64,000 bases of DNA from Giardia muris (Eukaryota; Fornicata; Diplomonadida; Hexamitidae), in the NCBI GenBank assembly GCA_006247105.1, contig CM016927.1, positions 868,001 through 932,000 on the forward strand, given 5' to 3'. Of the stretch, positions 26,361 through 33,934 are shown piece by piece. A program made the position numbers and the translations under genes. How positions within the stretch are numbered: the first letter of the stretch is position 1; the number at the start of each line of letters is the position of its first letter. The notes below the pieces were generated by a model. That model was not told where the DNA came from, did not search any database, and was given only the letters and a program-made list of their open reading frames with translations.

Positions 26361-27659
26361 ATGGATATCTTCTTTCAAGTTAGTCCATTGGATCCCGGGT
26401 ACACCCACGATCCTAATCCCGTCGAGAAGAAGTTCCTAGTCATCAGCGGTTACGACGCAAACAACGAGCTCTTCCTCGAGCAACGCCAGGTATTTACGAC
26501 GACCGAGGCCAGTCGTCCGAAACGGAAGCGACGTGCCGGCGTGATCCAGCCAATGCACGTGGCGGCGCCCAGGTTTCCCAGAGAGCTTCTGGACATTGTC
26601 TCCCAACCACTTCGGCATGACCTGGAACTCTATCTCGGACGGATTCCTCGCGGCCTTGTTCCGACGGCAGACGCCCCACTCGAATCTTATTGTACAGGGA
26701 ACCTGGCAGACTGCCCGAAAGGTGTCCCGACCTGTGCTGATATCGCCCGGAACCCGATGGATCTTCTAGCAACTCTTCTCAATAAGCTTGACAAGGGATA
26801 CGGCCTTCGGCGGTATGAGGACGCATATGCATTCCTTGTTCTCCTGATCCAGACGCCTTACGTCCCCCAGGTCGTCGACTGTCTCATCAGTGCCTTGACG
26901 CGTTCCCCATGCTTACGTGTCTCGACCCTTAAGGAGGCCAAGCAACGTCGTGATGAGTATGCGGTTCGTTGTCTCCAAATCCTATCGAGCGAGATATTCT
27001 TGAAGCCTCTTGTCACCTCCCTTGCACGGATCGTCCCTGAGGGTGAGACGGCCCGGAACGCCCCACGCACCCTCCAGCTCTCCAAGCTCCTAATCACGCA
27101 GTACGTGGGGATCGTGAATATCGGACTAGTCTGTGATGCTATTTCTGTCCTCTTCGGAAGTTGCGTCGGAGGAGACGTTCTCAGGGTGGCAACATGCAGA
27201 ATGCTCCTCCGAGAGGTTTCTATCCTATGCGGTGCCCAGAATGGAATCCGGGAGAGTACCGAGGAGGCCTATAGAAGCGAATCCGATGGCGGTTCTGACG
27301 CCTCGGGCGAGTCCACTCTTTCCGGTGACAACGAGCTCCTCGTCCAACCCGAGCTTGTCGCAAGCGAGCTAAGTCGTGCGGGCTTCACCAAACGGCTCTT
27401 CCAGCTCTTCGATCGCATTGCGCGGGATCCTACCCATGCTGACGAAGCCATCCTACGGAACGCGTTGGCCATCCTCCTTACCCTTCGAGCCTCTGCTCAT
27501 GGAGCGAAGAATCTCCCTCGCGACGTCTTCCTTCAGGAGCAAGTGGGGACGCTTACTCAACTCCGATCGGCGCTCGCAGGAAGCGAACTCGAGAGAATGC
27601 TCCCGGACCTTGACGGCGTCATCTCGTTGGTTCGGCTCGGAAAGGTACGTAGCCATTAA
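26361..27659 (+). CDS. helical solenoid protein with nuclear-localisation-like motif, unknown
   Basis: A 432-residue protein. Residues 1-50 are beta/acidic. A basic cluster RPKRKRRAG (about 53-61) looks like a nuclear localisation signal. From about 70 it is a series of Leu-rich helices typical of ARM/HEAT folds (PYVPQVVDCLISALTRS; GLVCDAISVLFGSCVGGDV), broken by an acidic Ser/Gly loop (about 305-325). No enzyme motif is seen. Part of the protein resembles the regulatory-subunit solenoids elsewhere in the window only in general character. The next gene (CKS1) starts 21 bases after the stop; GGTAAAT just after the stop is one base off the polyadenylation consensus. Confidence 0.85.
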   Translation: MDIFFQVSPLDPGYTHDPNPVEKKFLVISGYDANNELFLEQRQVFTTTEASRPKRKRRAGVIQPMHVAAPRFPRELLDIVSQPLRHDLELYLGRIPRGLVPTADAPLESYCTGNLADCPKGVPTCADIARNPMDLLATLLNKLDKGYGLRRYEDAYAFLVLLIQTPYVPQVVDCLISALTRSPCLRVSTLKEAKQRRDEYAVRCLQILSSEIFLKPLVTSLARIVPEGETARNAPRTLQLSKLLITQYVGIVNIGLVCDAISVLFGSCVGGDVLRVATCRMLLREVSILCGAQNGIRESTEEAYRSESDGGSDASGESTLSGDNELLVQPELVASELSRAGFTKRLFQLFDRIARDPTHADEAILRNALAILLTLRASAHGAKNLPRDVFLQEQVGTLTQLRSALAGSELERMLPDLDGVISLVRLGKVRSH

Positions 27660-27680
27660 AAGCGGGTAAATTTCGTTAAA

Positions 27681-27938
27681 ATGTCTGGAACCACCCACAA
27701 CGGCTTCTACTACTCCCGGAAATACTACGACGATACCTACGAGTACCGACACGTGATCATGCCCGAGGAGATCGCAAAGAAGCTGACCTTCGACCACCTC
27801 CTGAGCGAGCCCGAGTGGCGTAGCCTCGGGATCATGATGTCTCAGGGCTGGGTGCATTACGACTACCACAAGCCGGAGCCGAACATCCTGATGTTCAGGC
27901 GCCCGCACGACGGGAACATCCCCGAGGACGCCCAGTGA
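27681..27938 (+). CDS. CKS1: cyclin-dependent kinase regulatory subunit CKS1
   Basis: The 85-residue protein matches the CKS/Suc1 family over its whole length. It has YYSRKYYDDTYEYRHVIMP at the N-terminus, LLSEPEWRSLGIMMSQGWVH in the middle and HKPEPNILMFRRP at the end. The conserved HxPEPHIxLFRRP strand is present with Asn for His. CKS proteins bind CDKs and present phosphorylated substrates, and act in nucleus and cytoplasm at the G2/M and G1/S transitions. Length is typical. The start has a strong A-rich lead (cgttaaaATG). Confidence 0.97.
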   Translation: MSGTTHNGFYYSRKYYDDTYEYRHVIMPEEIAKKLTFDHLLSEPEWRSLGIMMSQGWVHYDYHKPEPNILMFRRPHDGNIPEDAQ

Positions 27939-27990
27939 CGTCTCGTGACGCTGGCAACGCTTTGCTTCGGTCCTGTAAATTCCGCGCCTT

Positions 27991-29439
27991 CTACGGGTGC
28001 TCAAGGTATTCGGCGAGCACCTTGACGACGCGCCGATAGAGGGCGCCGGTGCTCACAGAAAGTCGATGGGAGATGTCTTCCGAGGGCATCAGCCCCTCTA
28101 TCGAATAGTGTGCGAAGGTGTTCGCAAAGAGAAGGTCGAATTCTGCCATGATTGCCGTCAAGGGTGCCGTCCGATCGGCGACGAGAGACATGAGTGCCGC
28201 AACCTGGGCGTACCCAGCTTGGAAGGTGAGTCGCATTCGTGCCAGAGACGCTCCACCTAATGCTCGCCCAAGGTTATTCTCGGGGTAGACTGGGTCGACG
28301 ACATTAAGGATCCGAGACGCAAAGGGAGACCCACGTTCGAGAGGAACGGCCTGGGCAAGTCGTGAGGGATTCTGGAGAAGGACTCGAAGGCGTTCGGAGG
28401 TAGGAACTGTAGACTGCGTACTAGGCCGTGTGGTACGAATTGTTCGCCCATGACCCCCTCGTGGTTTCCCAGTATCGGTGGGGACTGAGGTGTTCATAGC
28501 CTCCTTGAGAGCATGAGCAATGGGATGCTCTGGTGAACGCTCTGAATCCTCAAACAGTACTCCTTGCAGCTCTGGTCGGAAGAGAAGCCGGCACATCATC
28601 AGATACGCATACGTGTCTTGGTCGATGTATTGGGCTGCGACCGGATTCCGTAAGTGGTACTCGTAAAGCGCTCGAGAACCCACGTCGACCAGGTGCGAGT
28701 TGTCAATGACCCCGAACGCCGTCAGCGTCGCACTCCCATAGTCGAAACATGAAAAGAACCCGAGGAACTTCAAGAGGACCTGCATCGGATGAACGCATTC
28801 GGGTGAATGGACAAGGATAAAGCAGACCATCGCTCGAAGACAGTACGAGTTGAGCATCTGTGCATGGCTACCCAGGACGTGCGCCTCGTACGTGCACCAT
28901 GCTTGGACTAGAAGGAGTGATCGCTTGAATAGGTGCGCTCGCCCAATCGCTTCATCCATCAACTGAAGGAAGAGTGAGGTCACCAGTCCTGCTGGAGAGG
29001 CGAACGAAATGTCAACAAAGATACCATCAAGCATGAGTTTCAGAACGGGGACGTCAGCACGCACCTCAACAAGGTTCGTTAGGGCAGGAATCCCCGGAGA
29101 GGACACCCCAAGGATTTCCCGAAGAGCTAGAGATAGGGCTTGGAAGACGGCGTCCCGATCCTTACGAGGACAGAGGCAGATAAGATCGATATCCCCGTCC
29201 GGGAGAAAAATACGTGTGATGTACGACCCATACGGTAGGAGACGCGTTCCTGGGAAGCACCTCTCAACGAACCCCTCCAGGTATTCGATGATAGCTCCGC
29301 GCCGCCGCATGTCTTCTGGTTGAGGGGCGAGTCGATCGATGAGGGCCGTGACCCGGTCATCAAGGGCCGCCAGTGCCTGTGCCGCGCCGCAGGTGGTGGG
29401 GACGGTGAACTGACTGAGGAATTCGGCGGCATCGTCCAT
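27991..29439 (-). CDS. second non-canonical poly(A)/nucleotidyltransferase
   Basis: The frame is open from 29526, but the ATG at 29439 avoids overlap with the divergent gene and gives 482 residues. Nucleotidyltransferase motifs: PYGSY (Gly71-Ser72), LPDGDIDL with Asp83 and Asp85, and the third Asp at 143 in GIFVDIS, so the catalytic triad is complete. The central domain GRAHLFKRSLLLVQAW is shared exactly with the paralogue at 24744. A Pro/Thr/Ser-rich linker (about 330-360) precedes a helical C-terminus. Tail formation on RNA is expected; whether the nucleotide is A or U cannot be told. Compared with the paralogue the rest is only moderately similar, which makes the 94-bp identity stand out. 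Convergent with CKS1 (52 bp gap). Confidence 0.85.
   Translation of the reverse strand: MDDAAEFLSQFTVPTTCGAAQALAALDDRVTALIDRLAPQPEDMRRRGAIIEYLEGFVERCFPGTRLLPYGSYITRIFLPDGDIDLICLCPRKDRDAVFQALSLALREILGVSSPGIPALTNLVEVRADVPVLKLMLDGIFVDISFASPAGLVTSLFLQLMDEAIGRAHLFKRSLLLVQAWCTYEAHVLGSHAQMLNSYCLRAMVCFILVHSPECVHPMQVLLKFLGFFSCFDYGSATLTAFGVIDNSHLVDVGSRALYEYHLRNPVAAQYIDQDTYAYLMMCRLLFRPELQGVLFEDSERSPEHPIAHALKEAMNTSVPTDTGKPRGGHGRTIRTTRPSTQSTVPTSERLRVLLQNPSRLAQAVPLERGSPFASRILNVVDPVYPENNLGRALGGASLARMRLTFQAGYAQVAALMSLVADRTAPLTAIMAEFDLLFANTFAHYSIEGLMPSEDISHRLSVSTGALYRRVVKVLAEYLEHP
28853..28946. repeat. 94-bp block identical to 25780-25873
   Basis: Second copy of the identical block, same strand, inside the paralogous nucleotidyltransferase gene. 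Confidence 0.95.
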
Positions 29440-29448
29440 CAAAAAAGA
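29440..29448. promoter_or_regulatory. 9-bp A-rich divergent promoter interval
   Basis: The interval caaaaaaga between the start codons at 29439 (minus) and 29449 (plus) is almost all A on the plus strand. It gives the plus gene the A-rich initiator known from Giardia and leaves the minus gene with a T-rich lead. Confidence 0.5.
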
Positions 29449-31791
29449 ATGATGAGCTCGAGCTCCGATCTTGATTGCGATATCTTCAGCCCCTCGCACC
29501 AGAAGGGGTCCACCAACAGACACCACTTTGTAGGCTTTCAGCCCTACAGCCCTGTCACCTCGGTCGCGCTCACAGGCCGTGGAAACAGCATCAATGTGAA
29601 GTGCTCGAATCCGAATGAGAATTTCGACCTTAGTGGCTTTCAGGACGGCGCCGAACAGCTTGCGATGGTGGGGAATGCGCTCGTCGCTCGCTACGCGACA
29701 GGACTGACGATTTATACAAAGAAGGGAGAGGTCCTCGCCACGATCTCCGGGAGCTATTCTCGTTTCGTCCCACTTTCACCCATCCTTTTTGCGGCGATTC
29801 TGCCCAAGGAGGAGAGGTCGGAAGTGATTATTTTCGATGCACTCGGCCATCAGCTTACGACACTGGAAGCGAACAATCCCTCTCCAGTTGTCCACCGTAC
29901 CGTGTACTACGAGGCCCACGGTCACGTGTGCATGGTCGCTGTCCAGACAGACCAGGGGCTCTCCATGGTCCAGGTCTTGTCCGGCATGAATCGTGGGATA
30001 TACGAGCAGAGGTCTAAACCAACGGCTGGGCGCTTCAACATTGAGTACTCGGAAGGAATCTCCGTATTCTCTGACGACCTCCACACGGGCGTCATATACC
30101 AGGCGGAGTTTGCGATGGACACAAAGAATGAGCTTGTCTCGCTACGTGTGTCCTGTCCGAAGGATCAGATATTGACGACGATTCCCCCTCCGAGCCTTTA
30201 CTCGGCTCTGTGCGGGAAGCTCGCAGAGGACCGTTCGACGCTTCCGGGCTATACCGACCAGAATGTCGGTATCGGGTATCTTCACAACGTCGTTGACAAT
30301 CTGTATCGCCCTTGTGTATTCTGCATCTGTAGCAAGACAAGCGTGTTGAATTCGAAAGGGTCAAGCTTCGATGGGACGTCCATCAGGCGAACGACCGACC
30401 CCTATCTCTTCTATACCGACGCATGCGCCTATGAGCTTCTCTATGACGAGCAAAGGCGCGAGTTCTTCGACTTCCACCAGGCCAAACGGTACTGCATAAG
30501 CAAGGATTCGGATTCGGCCTCCATTGCCGTTGGTCCGGATATCTCCACATGTATCGTCCAGTCAAGGATTTGCAATATGAACCGCCTTACCCTCTTCTGC
30601 GTGTCGACCGATGAGCAGATGAGCGCTTTGAATTGCGCCAACCTTCCCGCGATCTTGAAGCCCCCACCCCTCACTACTACTGAGTCTCCCCCGAAGCCAA
30701 AGCAGGAGATTGTCTCTGTCGAGGATCTAGCTAGTGAGCGCCAGACGATACCTGCCCAGTCTTCAAAACAGCCGACTCCGAAACCGGTCACGATTGGACG
30801 CAAAGGTCCCACGGCAGTTCATGTGGCGACCACGCCTTCTGCCCAGGTTTCTACTCCTCCTGTCTCCACGCCACCTGCGGCCTTAACTGAAGGGGCCAGA
30901 TATGCAGCCATTGAAGGCACGATCCAGCAGGAAATCAGCAACACGGTTGGGAAGCTTCAGACACTCTTCGAGACACAGGTGTCCGACCTCAACGGACGCG
31001 TTCGATCCATTGAGGAGACGGTCCGTGGCACTCAGGACATTTCGGAACGTGTCGGAACGGTGCTGTCAACTCCACAAACGGGTCTCGCCAAGATCCCCAT
31101 CAAGTTCGCCTCGAATATAACGCTTGGAAACCGCGAACCCACGAAACAGCCTTTTGGCGAGCGTCTCCAGCACACGTATGAAGAACTTGCTGGGATGATC
31201 CCCCAATCTGCGACATTCAACCTCGTGCCTGTACCACCTCCCGACTTTGGAGATTTCGAGAACTCCTTTCTTCGTTCATACATCAACACCATTGCAAACC
31301 GCGCAGCGGTGTCTGTTTCCATCTCCCTTGCCAAGCAGATCGAAGCGACACTCGTCCCTGAGGTCGAGAAGCTCATCGATAGCAAGATCACCGCGGGCTT
31401 AAAGTCAGTTCGGGGAGATGCGGCCACCACGGCTCTGAACAAGTGCGAGGCGCGCATCACGGCGCTAACGGCCGAGCTTGAAGCATGTAAGAAGCGCATC
31501 GCGGAACTTGAGGCTAAGGAGCTCACCAGTGAGCCAGTGATTTCCAGTCAGCGTCCTGCTGGTTCCTCAGGGCGCGATGACACCTTGGATCAGCTCCCTC
31601 CTCGTGCCTATGGGACGGACTACAATGCGATCATGGGGATGCTTCATAACCTTCACTCGATGATTGGCAACCTGATGCAACTGAATCACTTGCCAAATTA
31701 CTACCAGCAGCCTGGGAGGCCGCACGACTATTATAGGCACCCTCCCGCGCACGAGCGCCCGGGCCCGCACGATAGGACCTATGGGCCATAG
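29449..31791 (+). CDS. beta-rich protein with C-terminal coiled coil, unknown
   Basis: The frame opens at 29320, but the double ATG at 29449 with the lead aaaaaagaATG is preferred (780 residues). Residues 20-390 are rich in beta strands arranged like propeller blades without WD signatures (for example ALVARYATGLTIYTKKGEVL). A Pro/Thr linker (about 405-475) leads to helices and a coiled coil (about 480-560 and 600-700; CEARITALTAELEACKKRIA). The tail is rich in His, Pro, Tyr and Gly. The order propeller-like, Pro-rich linker and coiled coil recalls the decapping scaffold EDC4/Ge-1, but no diagnostic motif was seen, so this is a guess. Divergent from the nucleotidyltransferase gene. Confidence 0.8.
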   Translation: MMSSSSDLDCDIFSPSHQKGSTNRHHFVGFQPYSPVTSVALTGRGNSINVKCSNPNENFDLSGFQDGAEQLAMVGNALVARYATGLTIYTKKGEVLATISGSYSRFVPLSPILFAAILPKEERSEVIIFDALGHQLTTLEANNPSPVVHRTVYYEAHGHVCMVAVQTDQGLSMVQVLSGMNRGIYEQRSKPTAGRFNIEYSEGISVFSDDLHTGVIYQAEFAMDTKNELVSLRVSCPKDQILTTIPPPSLYSALCGKLAEDRSTLPGYTDQNVGIGYLHNVVDNLYRPCVFCICSKTSVLNSKGSSFDGTSIRRTTDPYLFYTDACAYELLYDEQRREFFDFHQAKRYCISKDSDSASIAVGPDISTCIVQSRICNMNRLTLFCVSTDEQMSALNCANLPAILKPPPLTTTESPPKPKQEIVSVEDLASERQTIPAQSSKQPTPKPVTIGRKGPTAVHVATTPSAQVSTPPVSTPPAALTEGARYAAIEGTIQQEISNTVGKLQTLFETQVSDLNGRVRSIEETVRGTQDISERVGTVLSTPQTGLAKIPIKFASNITLGNREPTKQPFGERLQHTYEELAGMIPQSATFNLVPVPPPDFGDFENSFLRSYINTIANRAAVSVSISLAKQIEATLVPEVEKLIDSKITAGLKSVRGDAATTALNKCEARITALTAELEACKKRIAELEAKELTSEPVISSQRPAGSSGRDDTLDQLPPRAYGTDYNAIMGMLHNLHSMIGNLMQLNHLPNYYQQPGRPHDYYRHPPAHERPGPHDRTYGP

Positions 31792-31833
31792 GGAGATGTG
31801 CCCTGATTAATGAATGTAACTCTTTTATTCTGG

Positions 31834-33906
31834 CTAAGCGCCGGAGGACTCACGCCCGGGGCTGTCGTCCTCATTCTTGACGGACATGATAGAAAGGAAC
31901 TGCTTCAGAAGTCGCATCTGCTGGGCCAACGGAGGCTCGGGGATAGGCCCTCCAGTCGCGAACGTCGGCTCCTGCTTCACGTACCCCTCGAGCCTCTCAC
32001 GCACATCGGATTCTAGGTCGTTGAGCTTTGCATCAAGGATCCTACTCGCGAAAGGCTGCATCTGCATGTCATAGATATGCGTTCCGGCAGCATCGTAGGA
32101 GAGGAATTTTCTGGAGGCCTCCTCAAGCGCTGGGGTCATGATAACATTCCGAAGCGCACTCTCCCCTTCATGAGACTTGAGAGCGTCGATCGACATCGGG
32201 TATTTGAAGGCATCTTCTGGTGCTCCCGGGGAGAGGTTGCGCCGGTTCTCCTGACGAACGTAGTCATTACTATTAACGCCCGCGACAATACGGATCCAGA
32301 TGCGCAACAGATTCATCAGATAGACGTCGCAAGATAGGCGCTTCTTGTATGGAGTAAATTCCTCAAGCTTCGAAAGAGACTCGACCGCATTAACGATGTT
32401 TGACGTCTCGAACGCTTTGTCCGCTGCGACCGGGATTCCTGCGTGCAGGTGAAAGGACGCGATGGCGAAAAGTCGTGTCGCGAGGAAGTGGACCTTGTCA
32501 CACATCGGGAAGCTTTGCATAAGTGGTACAAGAGTAGCAAAGAGGCCCTCTCGGACATAGATGTCGAAAAGCGCCTCGACAGAAACCGTGGACAGAACTC
32601 CTGCGGGTCCGTAGCAAACACTCGCGCGATAGATGCTCGGGGCGACAGAGTACCCCAGAACACGCGCGTTCGTCGATAAGACGGTACGGGTGAGGACCAT
32701 CCCCGCAACGTCCTCCTTCTCCTCAATGAGGTCTCCTGTCTTATTTGCAAGGCGCCCTCCAAGCTCGAGGAAGCACGTCAAGAGCTGAAGCATCATGACC
32801 TGACAGAACGAGTAGTGGTCTCCAACTATCCGACAGCCGTAGCAGAGCTTTGGGACCAGCGACTCACAAACATAGCTCCACTCGCGTACATATTGGAAGC
32901 CGTGCTGGGCCAGGAGGTCGACGGAGAGCGGGTCACTGGGCGACGCATTCGTCTCGATGTACGCCTTCGCAGCGAGGTCTCCCGCGGATAGAAGTATATT
33001 CAGAAGCCCAATAAGTAGGTCATTGAGGACAGAGATGTTAGTGACAGGGTTGTCAGATGCCAGAAGGTCAAGATAGAACTGCCCAAGTGAATCAATGCGT
33101 TTGACGATGCAATGGCCCCAAGGAGTCTTGGCGATGTTGATCAACGTTAGGATAGTCTCTCCAGGCCTGGTAACCTGTTGGGCGATGAGGCTATCGATGA
33201 GTGCACTGACGATCCCCGTACGATCGAGGAATTGTCTAACAGCCTCGCATGTCTCTTCCGACTCTGCATATTCATCAGAGAAGAGTGCCAAAAAGGCACC
33301 CCCACCGCCTTGGCGTTTCAGAAGCGTGACCCAAATATCTTCGAGGGTTGGGCCACCTGCAACATCAAGTGGGGCCCCAAGCTGCTCAAGAAAGGCAGGG
33401 AATGCCTCGCTAGAAGAAAGACAGAAGCTGATAATCTTCTCGAAGGCCGTAAGAGCCGAGACTCGAGCTTCTACGGGGGGGACGGGACCATCGTAGGGAA
33501 TGAGATCTAGCGCATGAGCGGCCGCACGAAACGGAATTCGGAGCACTCCTCCGGCCGTTATGAGGGCGAGGACGAGTTGGGGATAACGCTCGGCAATACG
33601 AATGAGCTCGATGGCTAGAGCTGCATCTTCGGGCTCAGGGCTCACCGCTTCGACCCCCTCGGCCTGCACGAGCGATTCCGGTCGAAAGATGATATGCATG
33701 AGGTCAGTGAGTGCTCGGGAACCGGACAGATAGGCGATCAAATCCGAATTTCGGGCCGCAAGAGCCATACTCAATGATGGAAGACGGAGCAGGCGCAAAG
33801 TATCTTCTTCCCGAACATGACGCTCTATGCTCTCTAGAAGAGCGTTATCGACCCCTGATGACCCCAGAAAGTACTGTCCAGAGAACAGACCCAGGAGTTG
33901 CTCCAT
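31834..33906 (-). CDS. SAPS-like phosphatase regulatory solenoid
   Basis: A 690-residue, wholly helical protein. The N-terminal part (LLRLPSLSMALAARNSDLIAYLSGSRALTDL, about 40-70) and later segments (EAVRQFLDRTGIVSALIDSLI, about 220-240) resemble the SAPS family, whose members bind PP6/Sit4 phosphatase and direct it to substrates. The C-terminal 60 residues contain a Pro/Gly linker and a short acidic tail (NEDDSPGRES). A similar solenoid forms the C-terminal two-thirds of the protein at 4885-8064. The family call is from reading helix patterns only and is moderate. The start has the lead cgaaaatcATG. Divergent from the coiled-coil gene at 33935. Confidence 0.7.
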   Translation of the reverse strand: MEQLLGLFSGQYFLGSSGVDNALLESIERHVREEDTLRLLRLPSLSMALAARNSDLIAYLSGSRALTDLMHIIFRPESLVQAEGVEAVSPEPEDAALAIELIRIAERYPQLVLALITAGGVLRIPFRAAAHALDLIPYDGPVPPVEARVSALTAFEKIISFCLSSSEAFPAFLEQLGAPLDVAGGPTLEDIWVTLLKRQGGGGAFLALFSDEYAESEETCEAVRQFLDRTGIVSALIDSLIAQQVTRPGETILTLINIAKTPWGHCIVKRIDSLGQFYLDLLASDNPVTNISVLNDLLIGLLNILLSAGDLAAKAYIETNASPSDPLSVDLLAQHGFQYVREWSYVCESLVPKLCYGCRIVGDHYSFCQVMMLQLLTCFLELGGRLANKTGDLIEEKEDVAGMVLTRTVLSTNARVLGYSVAPSIYRASVCYGPAGVLSTVSVEALFDIYVREGLFATLVPLMQSFPMCDKVHFLATRLFAIASFHLHAGIPVAADKAFETSNIVNAVESLSKLEEFTPYKKRLSCDVYLMNLLRIWIRIVAGVNSNDYVRQENRRNLSPGAPEDAFKYPMSIDALKSHEGESALRNVIMTPALEEASRKFLSYDAAGTHIYDMQMQPFASRILDAKLNDLESDVRERLEGYVKQEPTFATGGPIPEPPLAQQMRLLKQFLSIMSVKNEDDSPGRESSGA

Positions 33907-33934
33907 GATTTTCGTTTACCGATTGGATAAAAAG
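33907..33934. promoter_or_regulatory. 28-bp divergent promoter interval
   Basis: AT-rich gap between start codons at 33906 (minus) and 33935 (plus), ending in ataaaaag before the plus ATG. An in-frame ATG at 33905 is an alternative plus start that would overlap the minus start. Confidence 0.45.
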
